From NCBI RefSeq assembly GCF_011759705.1, contig NZ_JAAOZF010000001.1:679152-743151 (forward strand): DNA of 64,000 bases, read 5' to 3'. The notes below the pieces were generated by a model, which was given only the letters and a program-made list of their open reading frames with translations, made no database searches and was not told the origin of the DNA. The position numbers and the translations under genes were made by a program. Positions within the stretch are counted from its first letter, which is position 1, and each line of letters starts with the position of its first letter. The stretch comes from Microbacterium ulmi (GTDB taxonomy: Bacteria > Actinomycetota > Actinomycetes > Actinomycetales > Microbacteriaceae). This document shows, piece after piece, positions 1 through 8,197 of the stretch.

Positions 1-491
1 AAGATCGTGTTCCAGACGAGGCTCCCGGCCGCAGTCAGCAGGCCGAAGCGCCACAGCGGCATCCGGGTCACGCCTGCGGGGATCGAGATGAGGCTGCGGA
101 AGATCGGGATCATCCGCCCGAAGAACACGGCCTTGCCGCCGTGCCGATGGAACCATGCGACGGTGCGGTCGATGTCGGCCGGATCGACGAGCGGCAGCCT
201 CAGCGCGACGACGCGGAGCCGCGGCATCCCGAGCCAGGCACCGAGTCCGTAGAGCACGAACGCGCCCACGACGGATCCGACGGTCGTCCAGGCGAGCGCT
301 TCGACGAGGGAGAAGGCGCCGCGATACGCCGCGAGCCCCGCCATCGGCAGGATCGCCTCGCTCGGCAGCGGCGGGAACACGTTCTCGAGCGCGATCGCGA
401 TCCCCGCGCCCACCGGCCCGATCACGTCCATGAGCGACACGACCCAGTCGAGCAGCGCCACGAGCCATGGCCCGTCCGGGGCATCCGTCAC
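1..491 (-). CDS. DedA family membrane protein (3' end outside window)
   Basis: Integral membrane protein of the DedA/SNARE-associated family, whose members are linked to membrane homeostasis and lipid or ion transport; the exact substrate here is unknown. The visible N-terminal ~163 residues contain the family signatures ENVFPPLPSE near residue 27 and FFGRMIPIFRSLISIPAG near residue 130, with hydrophobic segments between. The ORF runs off the left edge, so the C-terminal membrane segments are missing. I chose the GTG at 491 because a TAGCGT hexamer lies 7 nt upstream, which fits a leaderless transcript. An in-frame GTG at 500 is the alternative. Divergent from aspS, with which it shares a roughly 100-bp promoter region. 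Confidence 0.9.
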   Translation of the reverse strand, partial: MTDAPDGPWLVALLDWVVSLMDVIGPVGAGIAIALENVFPPLPSEAILPMAGLAAYRGAFSLVEALAWTTVGSVVGAFVLYGLGAWLGMPRLRVVALRLPLVDPADIDRTVAWFHRHGGKAVFFGRMIPIFRSLISIPAGVTRMPLWRFGLLTAAGSLVWNTI

Positions 492-498
492 CCGCCTC

Positions 499-504
499 AC
501 GCTA
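499..504 (-). promoter_or_regulatory. -10 hexamer of dedA-like gene (leaderless)
   Basis: TAGCGT on the minus strand, 7 nt before the GTG start at 491. The spacing leaves no room for a ribosome binding site. Confidence 0.55.
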
Positions 505-580
505 GCGAACACAGGATGCCGCGAGCCAGCCGCAGCGCACCCCTGACAGTCCCTGCCCAGGCTCGCGGCATCCGCCCCCG

Positions 581-586
581 TAGACT
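581..586 (+). promoter_or_regulatory. -10 hexamer of aspS (leaderless)
   Basis: TAGACT, 8 nt before the GTG start at 595. This argues for the GTG rather than the TTG at 586, which would overlap the hexamer. Confidence 0.55.
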
Positions 587-594
587 TGTCCCCC

Positions 595-1935
595 GTGAGT
601 GAACGCGTTCTCGTCAAGCAGCTGCAGGCCCGGGAAGACGGCCCCGTTTCGGTGTCGGGATGGGTCGAGACCGTCCGCGACCAGAAGAAGGTGCAGTTCG
701 TCATCCTGCGCGACGAGACCGGCGCCGTGCAGCTCGTCAACCCCGCCACGCGCCCCGACCCGGAGGCGACGGATCAGGATGCCGCGGCCCTCGCCCTGAC
801 GGCCCTCATCTCCGCGCTCAGCACCGGCACGTTCCTGACCGTCACGGGCGAGCTCAAGCACGACGAGCGCGTCAAGCTCGGCGGGGTCGAGATCAAGCTC
901 GCGTCGCTCGACATCGCCGCAGCCGCGCTCCCCGAGACGCCCATCGCCGCCGACAGCGGGCTCGACAAGCGCATGGACTGGCGCTTCCTCGACCTCCGCC
1001 AGCGCCGCAACAACCTCATCTTCCGCGTGCAGACGACGCTCGAGCACGCGATGCGCACGTACTGGATCGAGCGCGACTACATTGAGGTGCACTCCCCCAA
1101 GCTCATGGCGAGCGCGTCGGAGTCCAACGCCGAGCTGTTCTCGCTCGACTACTTCGGCGAGCAGACCGCCTACCTCGCGCAGTCGCCGCAGTTCTTCAAG
1201 CAGATGGCGCAGTCGGCCGGTTTCGGCAAGATCTTCGAGATCGGCGACGTCTACCGCGCCGACCCGTCCTTCACGAGCCGCCACGCGACGGAGTTCACGT
1301 CGATCGACGCCGAGATCTCATGGATCGAGAGCCACGAGGACGTCGCGACGATGCAGGAGGAGCTCCTCCAGTTCGCGATCCAGGCCGTCAAGGACAAGCA
1401 CGGCGCCGAGATCGAGGAGCTCTTCGGGCTCGAGATCGCCGTTCCCCGCATCCCGTTCCCGCGCATCCCGCTCGCCGAGGCGCGCGAGATCGTGAAGGCG
1501 CGGGGGTACGACATCCCGCGCACGGACGGCGACCTCGACCCCGAGGGCGAGCGCCAGATCTCGGCGCACGTCCTCGAGACGTACGGCCACGAGTTCGTCT
1601 TCATCACCGACTACCACCCCGAGATCCGCGCGTTCTACCACATGCGCGACCCCGAGACGGGGCTCACGAAGAGCTACGACCTGCTCTACAAGGGCGTCGA
1701 GATCACGACCGGCGCGCAGCGCGAGCACCGCGTCGACGTGCTCGAGGTGCAGGCCCGCGAGAAGGGCCTCGACCCCGCGCATCTCGCGTTCTACTTCGAC
1801 TTCTTCCGGTACGGCGCCCCGCCGCACGGCGGCTTCGGCATGGGCCTCGCGCGTCTGCTGATGCTGCTGCTGGGCGAGTCGTCGATCCGCGAGGTGACGT
1901 TCCTCTTCCGCGGCCCGACGCGGCTCGCGCCGTGA
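595..1935 (+). CDS. aspS: Aspartyl-tRNA synthetase, short archaeal-type (aspartate--tRNA(Asn) ligase)
   Basis: Class IIb aminoacyl-tRNA synthetase that charges tRNA-Asp, and in many members of this clade also tRNA-Asn, with aspartate. 446 residues: an N-terminal OB-fold anticodon-binding domain (about 1-105, containing VSGWVETVRDQKKVQF) followed directly by the class II catalytic core. Motif 2 is around residue 215 (GDVYRADPSFTSRHATEF) and motif 3 near 412 (GGFGMGLARLLM). The length is well below the ~590 residues of standard bacterial AspRS because the GAD insertion domain is absent, so this is the archaeal/eukaryal-like form. If it is non-discriminating, Asn-tRNA would need GatCAB; the sequence alone cannot settle that. 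Its stop codon overlaps the next start (GTGA), suggesting co-transcription with the phosphatase. Confidence 0.96.
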   Translation: MSERVLVKQLQAREDGPVSVSGWVETVRDQKKVQFVILRDETGAVQLVNPATRPDPEATDQDAAALALTALISALSTGTFLTVTGELKHDERVKLGGVEIKLASLDIAAAALPETPIAADSGLDKRMDWRFLDLRQRRNNLIFRVQTTLEHAMRTYWIERDYIEVHSPKLMASASESNAELFSLDYFGEQTAYLAQSPQFFKQMAQSAGFGKIFEIGDVYRADPSFTSRHATEFTSIDAEISWIESHEDVATMQEELLQFAIQAVKDKHGAEIEELFGLEIAVPRIPFPRIPLAEAREIVKARGYDIPRTDGDLDPEGERQISAHVLETYGHEFVFITDYHPEIRAFYHMRDPETGLTKSYDLLYKGVEITTGAQREHRVDVLEVQAREKGLDPAHLAFYFDFFRYGAPPHGGFGMGLARLLMLLLGESSIREVTFLFRGPTRLAP

Positions 1936-2726
1936 CGACCGCCCCGGTCGAGGGTCTGCACAACTTCCGCGACACCGGCGGCATCGCCCTCGCGGCGGGC
2001 GGCACGACACGCTCGGGCGTGCTGTTCCGCTCCGACGCGCTGGGCGCGCTGACGCCCGCGGGCCTCGACGCTCTCGCGGCGTCGCCCATCGGGGTCGTCG
2101 TCGACTTCCGCATGCCTGCCGAGCAGGCCATGGCCCCCGACCGCATCCCGGCATCTCGGCCCTTCCGCGTCGTGGAGCTCTCGCTTCTCGAAGGCGCCAT
2201 GTCGAGCCTCGCGGAGGAGATCCTGCGCAGCGGAGCCGCGGCATCCCCCGAGCTGCTCGCGCAGGCGATGGCCCACCTGCCGTCGCTCGGCGACCTCTAC
2301 ATCGGGATGCTGCAGCACGGCGGATCCGCGTTCGCCGAGGTCGCGCGGCTCGTCGCGGCATCCCGCGACGACGAGCCGACCGCCGTCCTCGTGCACTGCA
2401 CGGCGGGCAAGGACCGCACAGGCGTCGCGACCGCGCTCCTGCTCGAGGCCGCGGGCGCCGAGCGCGCCGCCGTCGTCGCCGACTACGCGGCCTCGGAGGC
2501 GAATCTCGCGGGCCCCTGGGCCGACGGGATGCTCGCGATGGTGACGTCGTTCGGCCTGCCGATCACGCCCGAGCTGCGGACCCTGATCACGGGGACCCCC
2601 GCAGCCGCGATCGAACAGGCGCTCTCCTGGGTGGATGCCGGGCACGGCGGCGCCGCGGGATACCTGCGAGCGGCAGGTCTGACCTCCGCCGAGCTGAACG
2701 CGCTGCGCATCCGGCTCGCGCACTGA
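1932..2726 (+). CDS. Tyrosine-protein phosphatase (Y_phosphatase3-type)
   Basis: Cytoplasmic protein phosphatase of the cysteine-based dual-specificity/PtpB-like group. The 264-residue product carries the CX5R catalytic P-loop HCTAGKDRTG around residues 154-163, and the typical opening NFRDTGG near the N-terminus. A conserved basic FRSDALG segment follows. The start is the GTG overlapping the aspS stop codon by GTGA, so the two genes are almost certainly translationally coupled. The substrate is unknown; relatives act on tyrosine phosphate or phosphoinositides. Confidence 0.9.
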   Translation: MTTAPVEGLHNFRDTGGIALAAGGTTRSGVLFRSDALGALTPAGLDALAASPIGVVVDFRMPAEQAMAPDRIPASRPFRVVELSLLEGAMSSLAEEILRSGAAASPELLAQAMAHLPSLGDLYIGMLQHGGSAFAEVARLVAASRDDEPTAVLVHCTAGKDRTGVATALLLEAAGAERAAVVADYAASEANLAGPWADGMLAMVTSFGLPITPELRTLITGTPAAAIEQALSWVDAGHGGAAGYLRAAGLTSAELNALRIRLAH

Positions 2727-2891
2727 GCGCGGGCAGCGGGGAGCGCAGGATGAATCCCCGATCGGGGGGCTCGGCGACTCCGCCCCACTGTGAGACCCCT
2801 GTTCGGTCGTCGTCGTCCTCGAGCCGCGGACTCGACGCCGTCTCGTGCGGACGCATGATCCGTGTCCGGCGCCGCATCCCGGCCATCTGGT

Positions 2892-2913
2892 GCTCATGGA
2901 CTGTTCACCTGGT
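2892..2913 (+). promoter_or_regulatory. Possible PHO box (PhoP operator)
   Basis: Two 11-nt direct units, GCTCATGGACT and GTTCACCTGGT. The second begins with a perfect GTTCACC and the first differs by one base in the same heptamer. Eleven-nt spaced GTTCAYY repeats are the known PhoP target in actinobacteria. The site is about 100 nt upstream of the ABC importer operon. The rest of the spacer 2727-3008 shows no gene. Confidence 0.4.
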
Positions 2914-3008
2914 CCGGCGTCTGCGGTAACCCGCCCTTCGTACGTTCCTCTCATCCCGACCAATCCGTCCGCGCCCTCGCGCGCCCGGAACACCGAGAGG
3001 AACAGCAC

Positions 3009-4142
3009 ATGTCCCACACCTCACGCCGCGTCCGGCTGGCGGGCGTCGCGATCGCGGCGGCTGCGGCCCTCACGCTCTCCGGCTGCGCGAGCGGCACGCC
3101 CGGCGCCGACGACGGGTCCGGCGTCGACGCGTCGACCGCGACGAGCCTCGCCGACTTCGGCACGCTCGATGACCTCGAGACCGCCGCGAAGGCGGAGGGA
3201 AACCTCAACGTCATCGCGCTCCCGCGCGACTGGGCGAACTACGGCGAGATCATCGACGCGTTCAAGGCCAAGTACCCGGAGATCGCGGTCACCGAGCAGT
3301 CGCCCGACGTCTCGAGCGCCGACGAGATCAAGGCCGCCGAGTCCAATGCGGGCCTGGACACCGCGCCCGACGTCTTCGACCTCGGGCTCACGGTCGCTCT
3401 CCAGAGCACCGACGTGTTCGCGCCGTACAAGGTGCAGACGTGGGACGAGATCCCCGACGAGCTCAAGGAGCCGACGGGCCTGTTCGTCGGCGACTACGGC
3501 GGGTACATGTCGATCGGCTACGACTCGTCGAAGTATGATGCGCCCACGACCCTCGACGACCTCCTCGACTCCTCGTACAAGAGCGCCGTCGCGATCAACG
3601 GCGACCCCACGCAGGCGGGCGCGGCCTTCGCCGCCGTCGGCCTCGCGACCGTGCAGAGCGGCGGAGACCTCGACGACTTCCAGCCCGGCATCGACTTCTT
3701 CTCGGATCTCAACGGGGCCGGAAACCTGCTCAAGGTCAACGTCACCACCGCGACCGTCGCGAGCGGCGAGACCCCCGTCGTCTTCGACTGGGACTACCTC
3801 AATGCGACGCACGTCGCCGACAACAAGGACTGGAAGGTCGTCGTCTTCCCGGGCACGGGCTACGCCGGCTACTACAACCAGGCGATCAACAAGGACGCCC
3901 CGCACCCCGCGGCCGCCCGCCTGTGGCAGGAGTTCCTCTACAGCGACGAGGTGCAGAACCTGTGGCTCAAGGGCGGCGCCCGGCCCGTCCGCATGGAGGC
4001 CATGACGACGGCGGGGACGATCGACGCGGATGCCGCGGCCGCCCTCCCCGAGGCCCCGGACGACACCGTCGTGCCGACCGAGGAGCAGAGCACGAAGGCC
4101 GGCGAGCTGCTCGGCAAGGAATGGGCAGCGGCCGTCCAGTGA
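3009..4142 (+). CDS. ABC transporter substrate-binding lipoprotein
   Basis: Extracellular solute-binding protein that captures ligand outside the membrane and delivers it to the permease pair encoded next. The 377-residue precursor has a lipoprotein signal peptide: basic n-region, alanine-rich h-region, and lipobox LSGC with the lipidated Cys at residue 26. The mature part has the fold signature of the PotD/AfuA/PhnS group (about 300 residues, with FVGDYGGYMSIGYDSSK and VFDWDYLNATHV). The ligand cannot be read from sequence: polyamine, ferric iron or 2-aminoethylphosphonate are the usual options for this four-gene layout, and the upstream PHO-like box would favour a phosphorus source. GAGAGGAA precedes the ATG. 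First gene of a four-gene operon with GTGA/ATGA overlaps throughout. Confidence 0.88.
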   Translation: MSHTSRRVRLAGVAIAAAAALTLSGCASGTPGADDGSGVDASTATSLADFGTLDDLETAAKAEGNLNVIALPRDWANYGEIIDAFKAKYPEIAVTEQSPDVSSADEIKAAESNAGLDTAPDVFDLGLTVALQSTDVFAPYKVQTWDEIPDELKEPTGLFVGDYGGYMSIGYDSSKYDAPTTLDDLLDSSYKSAVAINGDPTQAGAAFAAVGLATVQSGGDLDDFQPGIDFFSDLNGAGNLLKVNVTTATVASGETPVVFDWDYLNATHVADNKDWKVVVFPGTGYAGYYNQAINKDAPHPAAARLWQEFLYSDEVQNLWLKGGARPVRMEAMTTAGTIDADAAAALPEAPDDTVVPTEEQSTKAGELLGKEWAAAVQ

Positions 4143-5077
4143 TCGCCGTCGACACCATCGCGGGCCACGACCCTGGCCACGCGACGAACCCCGCAGGGGC
4201 GGAGCCGCCCGCTCCGTCCCGGCGGGGCGGCGCCCGCGGCGGCTGGGCGTGGATCGGCCTCCTGCCGTTCACGGCGTACCTCGCCGTGTTCCTCCTCCTG
4301 CCGACGATCCTCGCGATCGGCTCGAGTCTGTTCGACGGAGACGGCGCGTTCACGCTCGACAACCTTGCGGCGCTCGGCGACCCCGTCATCCTCAGAACGT
4401 TCTGGAACTCGACGTGGGTGTCCCTCCTCACGGCCGTCGTCGGCGCCGTCGTCGGCGCGCTCGTCTGCTACGCACTGCTCGGGGTCGCTGAGACTCACCC
4501 CGTGCGCACGAGCGTGGATGCGGCATCCGGTGTCTTCGCGCAGTTCGGCGGCGTGATGCTCGCCTTCATGTGGATCGCGACGATCGGCCTGAACGGGATC
4601 GTGCGGGTGCTCCTCCAGGACCTCGGGATCGACATCTTCGCGAACGGCCCGTGGCTCTATGAGCTGCCCGGCCTCATCCTCCCGTACATCTACTTCCAGA
4701 TCCCGCTCATGGTCATCACCTTCATGCCGGCGCTCGCAGCCCTCAAGCCCCAGTGGTCGGAGGCGAACCTCGCGCTGGGCGGCACGCGCGCGAGCTTCTG
4801 GACGCGGATCGGCATCCCCGTCCTCGCCCCCTCGTTCCTCGCAAGCCTCCTGCTCCTGTTCGCGAACGCGTTCTCGTCGTATGCGACGGCCGCCGCCCTC
4901 GCGAGCCAGGGCTCGCAGATCGTGCCCCTCCAGATCCGGGCGGCGCTCACGAGCGAGACCGTGCTCGGCCGCGAGAACCTCGCCGGCGCGCTCGCGTTCG
5001 GCATGATCGTCGTCGTCGGCGTCGTGATGTGGCTCTACTCGCTCGTCCAGCGGCGCGCCGCGAGGTGGCAGTCGTGA
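4139..5077 (+). CDS. ABC transporter permease (PotB-like)
   Basis: Inner-membrane permease subunit of the binding-protein-dependent importer. 312 residues, with a proline- and glycine-rich cytoplasmic N-terminus of about 35 residues followed by six predicted membrane segments. The EAA-type coupling loop lies around the segment EANLALGGTRASFWTRIGIP, which contacts the ATPase. The start GTG overlaps the stop of the binding-protein gene (GTGA) and the 3' end overlaps the next permease the same way. It should pair with the second permease as a heterodimer. Confidence 0.9.
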   Translation: MIAVDTIAGHDPGHATNPAGAEPPAPSRRGGARGGWAWIGLLPFTAYLAVFLLLPTILAIGSSLFDGDGAFTLDNLAALGDPVILRTFWNSTWVSLLTAVVGAVVGALVCYALLGVAETHPVRTSVDAASGVFAQFGGVMLAFMWIATIGLNGIVRVLLQDLGIDIFANGPWLYELPGLILPYIYFQIPLMVITFMPALAALKPQWSEANLALGGTRASFWTRIGIPVLAPSFLASLLLLFANAFSSYATAAALASQGSQIVPLQIRAALTSETVLGRENLAGALAFGMIVVVGVVMWLYSLVQRRAARWQS

Positions 5078-5874
5078 ACCGCCTCGGACCCTCTCTCGCG
5101 ACCCGCTGGATCATCGGCATCCTCGTCGGGCTGTTCTTCGCCGTCCCCCTTCTGGCGACGCTGCTGTTCACCTTCAGCGACAACCGGACCGGCGGTCTCA
5201 CGCTCGCTCATTGGGCGGGACTGTTCGACCCCGCGCGGGCGAGCACGTACAGCCCCATCTGGGTCGGGCTCGGCAACTCGCTCGTCCTCGCGGTCGTGAC
5301 CGTCGCGATCGTGCTCTTCGTCCTCGCGCCGACCATGGTGCTCGTCGACCTCCGCTTCCCGAAGCTCCGGCCGATCTTCGAGTTCGTCGTGCTGCTGCCG
5401 ATCTCGATCCCCGCGATCGTGCTCGTCGTGGGTCTCACGCCGATCTACCTGCAGATCGGCCGCACGCTCGGCACGGGGGCCTGGACCCTCGCGTTCGCGT
5501 ACGGCATCACGGTGCTCCCGTTCGCGTACCGGTCGATCCAGGCCTCGATGGACGCCGTCGACATGAAGACGCTCTCGGAGGCGGCGCGCTCGCTCGGCTC
5601 GGGGTGGTCGACGGTGCTGCTGCGCGTCCTCGCGCCCAACCTCCGCAGCGGGCTGCTCGCGGCATCCCTCATCTCGGTCGCGGTCGTCCTCGGCGAGTTC
5701 ACGATCGCGTCGCTGCTGAACCGTCAGGTCTTCCAGACCGGCATCCTCGTCGTGAGCAACATCGACGGCTACGCGGCGGCGATGTTCACGCTGCTCGCGC
5801 TGCTCTTCGTCTTCATCCTGCTGCTCGTCATCGGCCGCGCGGGGCGCGACCGCTCCGGAAGGACCTCCTCATGA
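5074..5874 (+). CDS. ABC transporter permease (PotC-like)
   Basis: Second membrane subunit of the importer, 266 residues with about six membrane segments starting at residue 12. The EAA loop reads LSEAARSLGSGWSTVLLRVL near residue 168, matching the ATPase-contact motif. The GTG start overlaps the preceding stop codon and the stop overlaps the ATPase start (ATGA). Together with the first permease it forms the translocation pore. Confidence 0.9.
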   Translation: MNRLGPSLATRWIIGILVGLFFAVPLLATLLFTFSDNRTGGLTLAHWAGLFDPARASTYSPIWVGLGNSLVLAVVTVAIVLFVLAPTMVLVDLRFPKLRPIFEFVVLLPISIPAIVLVVGLTPIYLQIGRTLGTGAWTLAFAYGITVLPFAYRSIQASMDAVDMKTLSEAARSLGSGWSTVLLRVLAPNLRSGLLAASLISVAVVLGEFTIASLLNRQVFQTGILVVSNIDGYAAAMFTLLALLFVFILLLVIGRAGRDRSGRTSS

Positions 5875-7019
5875 CAGACTCTGCCGCCCGCGCCCTGCCG
5901 CGAACGAGCGACAACCTCCTCCTGGCCGACGCGGGAGCCGGCACGAGCGTCGAGTTCCGCGGCATCGTGAAGGACTACGGTGCGACCAGGGTCCTGCACG
6001 GCCTCGACATCGACATCGCACCCGGAGAGTTCATCTCGCTGCTGGGCCCGTCCGGCTGCGGCAAGACGACGGCGCTGCGGGTGCTCGCGGGGCTCGAGAA
6101 CGCGACGGGCGGCTCCGTCCTGCTCGGCGGCAAGGACGTCTCGCGCGTTCCCACCAACAAGCGCGACATCGGCATGGTGTTCCAGTCGTACTCGCTCTTC
6201 CCCCACCTGCGCGTCATCGACAACACGGCGTTCGGTCTGCGGCGCCGGGGCGTCGGCAAGAACGCCGCCGCGCACCGCGCGGGCGACGCGCTCGAGCTGG
6301 TCGGACTCGGCCATCTCGCGGAGCGCTTCCCGCACCAGCTGTCGGGAGGGCAGCAGCAGCGCGTCGCGCTCGCGCGGGCCCTCGTGACCGAGCCGCGTGT
6401 CCTGCTCCTGGACGAGCCGCTGTCCGCGCTCGACGCGAAGGTACGGGTGCAGCTGCGCGACGAGATCCGCCGCATCCAGCTGCGCCTGGGCATCACGACG
6501 GTGTTCGTGACCCACGACCAGGAGGAGGCCCTCGCCGTCTCGGACCGCATCGCGGTGATGGACGCGGGGCGCATCGACCAGATCGGCACGCCCGAAGACC
6601 TCTACCTGCGCCCCGCGACGGCGAACGTCGCGGCCTTCGTCGGGCTCTCCAGTGTCGTGCCAGGGATCGCGGACGGATCGGACGTGCGGGTGTGGGGCAT
6701 TCCGCTGCCGATCGAGGGCGAGCCCGTCCACGGCGAGGTCGACGTCTTCCTGCGTCCCGAGAACGTGTCGCTGCGCGATGCCTCCGAGCCAGGCGGCGTC
6801 CCGGGCGTCGTGCAGGAGTCGACATTCCTCGGCAGCTTCCGGCGCACGCTCGTCCGGACGGACGACGCCACGCTCGTGCGCGTCCAGCACGCCGCGTCGG
6901 AGCGTGCCGAGTACGGCGAGGCCGTCACGCTCGCATTCACCGCGCGACCGGTGGCCGTGCGGCAGCGGGCCCAGGAGCAGGGTCGTCCTTCCGCGGGCGG
7001 CGCGCGACCGCTAGCGTGA
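5871..7019 (+). CDS. ABC transporter ATP-binding protein (PotA-like)
   Basis: Cytoplasmic ATPase that powers the importer. 382 residues: nucleotide-binding domain with Walker A GPSGCGKT at about residue 59, Q-loop VFQSYSLFP, signature LSGGQQQR at about 157, Walker B LLLLDEPLSALD at about 179, and switch His in FVTHDQEE. The C-terminal third is a TOBE-type regulatory domain containing VFLRPENVSLRD, as in PotA, FbpC and MalK-like ATPases. The ATG overlaps the permease stop, so all four subunits are likely made from one transcript. No separate terminator is seen before the following small gene. Confidence 0.94.
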   Translation: MTDSAARALPRTSDNLLLADAGAGTSVEFRGIVKDYGATRVLHGLDIDIAPGEFISLLGPSGCGKTTALRVLAGLENATGGSVLLGGKDVSRVPTNKRDIGMVFQSYSLFPHLRVIDNTAFGLRRRGVGKNAAAHRAGDALELVGLGHLAERFPHQLSGGQQQRVALARALVTEPRVLLLDEPLSALDAKVRVQLRDEIRRIQLRLGITTVFVTHDQEEALAVSDRIAVMDAGRIDQIGTPEDLYLRPATANVAAFVGLSSVVPGIADGSDVRVWGIPLPIEGEPVHGEVDVFLRPENVSLRDASEPGGVPGVVQESTFLGSFRRTLVRTDDATLVRVQHAASERAEYGEAVTLAFTARPVAVRQRAQEQGRPSAGGARPLA

Positions 7020-7089
7020 CGGTGGCGGGCGACGCACCGCCCGGCGAGCGAATCCGTGTCGTCGCAGCGAACTCGTGAAGGGGGCCCCT

Positions 7090-7272
7090 GTGGCCGGGAA
7101 GTTCGAACTCTGGGTGGACAAGGGCGGCGACTGGCGCTGGAACCTGAAGGCCGGCAACGGACAGGTGATCGCGACGAGTCAGGGCTACGCGTCGAAGGCG
7201 AGCGCCGTCAACGGCATCGACTCCGTCAGGACGAACGCCCCGGACGCCGAGGTCGTCGAGATCGAGAAGTAG
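7090..7272 (+). CDS. YegP/DUF1508 family small protein
   Basis: 60-residue protein of the YegP family (DUF1508), whose function is not known. The sequence has the family pattern KFELWVDKGGDWRWNLKAGNG followed by a repeat-like SQGYASKASAVNGIDSV. I chose the GTG at 7090 because AAGGGGG lies 6 nt before it; an in-frame GTG at 7075 would place the start before that site. Lies just downstream of the ABC operon and convergent to the glutaredoxin-like gene. Confidence 0.88.
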   Translation: MAGKFELWVDKGGDWRWNLKAGNGQVIATSQGYASKASAVNGIDSVRTNAPDAEVVEIEK

Positions 7273-7275
7273 CGG

Positions 7276-7548
7276 TCAGCGGGCGACGGCTGCGGCATCC
7301 AGCAGGGCGATGCGCAGCCGCTCGGCCGACACCCGCCAGTGCGCGTGCAGCGCGCCCTCGATGAGCACGACCGGGATCTTCTCCCACCACAGGTCGTAGA
7401 GGGCGGGGTCGTCGAGGATCGAGGCCTCGTCGACGACGATGTCGTCTGCGACGCGGTCGGGAAGCTCTGCGACGACGGCGTCGACGATCTCGCGCGCCAC
7501 GTCGCAGAGGTGGCACGCCGGCTTGCCGATGAGGGTGATCGTCGTCAC
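7276..7548 (-). CDS. Glutaredoxin-like (DUF836) thioredoxin-fold protein
   Basis: 90-residue thiol-disulfide protein. The redox motif CHLC sits at residues 12-15 in the first beta-alpha unit, followed by the cis-proline KIPVV near residue 60. This matches the NrdH/DUF836 glutaredoxin-like group, which reduces protein disulfides in the cytoplasm. GTG start, with a TAGGAT hexamer 6 nt upstream, so probably leaderless. Ends three bases from the convergent YegP-like gene. Confidence 0.88.
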   Translation of the reverse strand: MTTITLIGKPACHLCDVAREIVDAVVAELPDRVADDIVVDEASILDDPALYDLWWEKIPVVLIEGALHAHWRVSAERLRIALLDAAAVAR

Positions 7549-7554
7549 ACGACA

Positions 7555-7560
7555 ATCCTA
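7555..7560 (-). promoter_or_regulatory. -10 hexamer of the glutaredoxin-like gene (leaderless)
   Basis: TAGGAT on the minus strand, 6 nt before the GTG at 7548. Confidence 0.55.
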
Positions 7561-7603
7561 CGAGCGGATCCCGACACGGGCTTCGCCGCGGGCCGCCGGA
7601 GCG

Positions 7604-7897
7604 TCAGCTCTCGACGGAGTACCCCGCGGCGACCCACGCGTCCGTGCCGCCCTCGACGTTCGTCGCGTCGAAGCCGCGCTCGGTCAGTGCCGCCACGACG
7701 CGGCCCGAACGCCCGCCGAGCGCGCAGATCACGTCGAACGGGCCGTCGGGAAGCTCGTCGAGGTGCTCGCCGATCGTCGACATCGGCAGGTTGACGGCGC
7801 CGGGCACGTGGCCCGCCGCATACTCCCACTCCTCGCGCACGTCGAGGAGGGGCGTGCCGGTGCGATCCTTGAGCTCGTGGACGGTGATGCTCTGCAT
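7604..7897 (-). CDS. Single-domain rhodanese
   Basis: 97-residue rhodanese-like sulfurtransferase, probably cytoplasmic. The single domain holds the CH2A-like LLDVREEWEYAAGHVPGAVNLP and the active-site loop CALGGRSG with the persulfide-carrying Cys. The loop length is that of sulfur-handling rhodaneses. The ATG at 7897 is preceded by AAAGGA at suitable distance; an upstream in-frame start at 7942 lacks one. Lies between the glutaredoxin-like gene and the bS22-like gene on the same strand. Confidence 0.9.
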   Translation of the reverse strand: MQSITVHELKDRTGTPLLDVREEWEYAAGHVPGAVNLPMSTIGEHLDELPDGPFDVICALGGRSGRVVAALTERGFDATNVEGGTDAWVAAGYSVES

Positions 7898-7930
7898 GGA
7901 GCTGATCCTTTCGGCGCGGCGCAAACACGA

Positions 7931-7955
7931 AGCGCCCGTCACACGGACAGGCGCT
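7931..7955 (-). terminator. Hairpin downstream of the bS22-like gene
   Basis: Stem AGCGCC/GGCGCT with an inner GTC/GAC pairing, followed on the minus strand by TTCGTGTTTG. It sits 16 bp after the bS22-like stop codon. Confidence 0.55.
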
Positions 7956-7971
7956 CGGTGTATGTAGCCGC

Positions 7972-8070
7972 CTACTTCTTGTTGCGGCGCTGGTGGCGAG
8001 TCTTGCGAAGCAGCTTGCGGTGCTTCTTCTTCGCCATGCGCTTGCGGCGCTTCTTGATGACAGAACCCAC
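7972..8070 (-). CDS. bS22-like mini ribosomal protein (AURKAIP1/COX24 domain)
   Basis: A 32-residue, extremely basic protein with the core KKRRKRMAKKKHRKLLRKTR, matching the AURKAIP1/COX24-domain miniprotein found as bS22 on mycobacterial ribosomes. It is expected to sit in the 30S decoding region. GTG start with GAGG eight bases upstream. The HTH protein upstream and a hairpin downstream frame it as its own transcript or a two-gene unit. The pairing of a BldC-like gene with this mini-gene is typical of actinobacteria. Confidence 0.92.
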   Translation of the reverse strand: MGSVIKKRRKRMAKKKHRKLLRKTRHQRRNKK

Positions 8071-8197
8071 GGAAAACCTCACTATGTCGGGGTCTGGACG
8101 CGGAACGGACCCGCGCCCGGGATCGGGCAGAAACGAAAAATGCCTCGGAGCAGTCTATCAGCCGGGCGACCGCGACCCTGAACGGGTCTCGAATCGC

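Noticed and set aside
1320..1931. N-terminal extension of the tyrosine phosphatase within aspS
   Set aside because: It would overlap the synthetase catalytic domain; the GTG in the aspS stop codon is the natural start.
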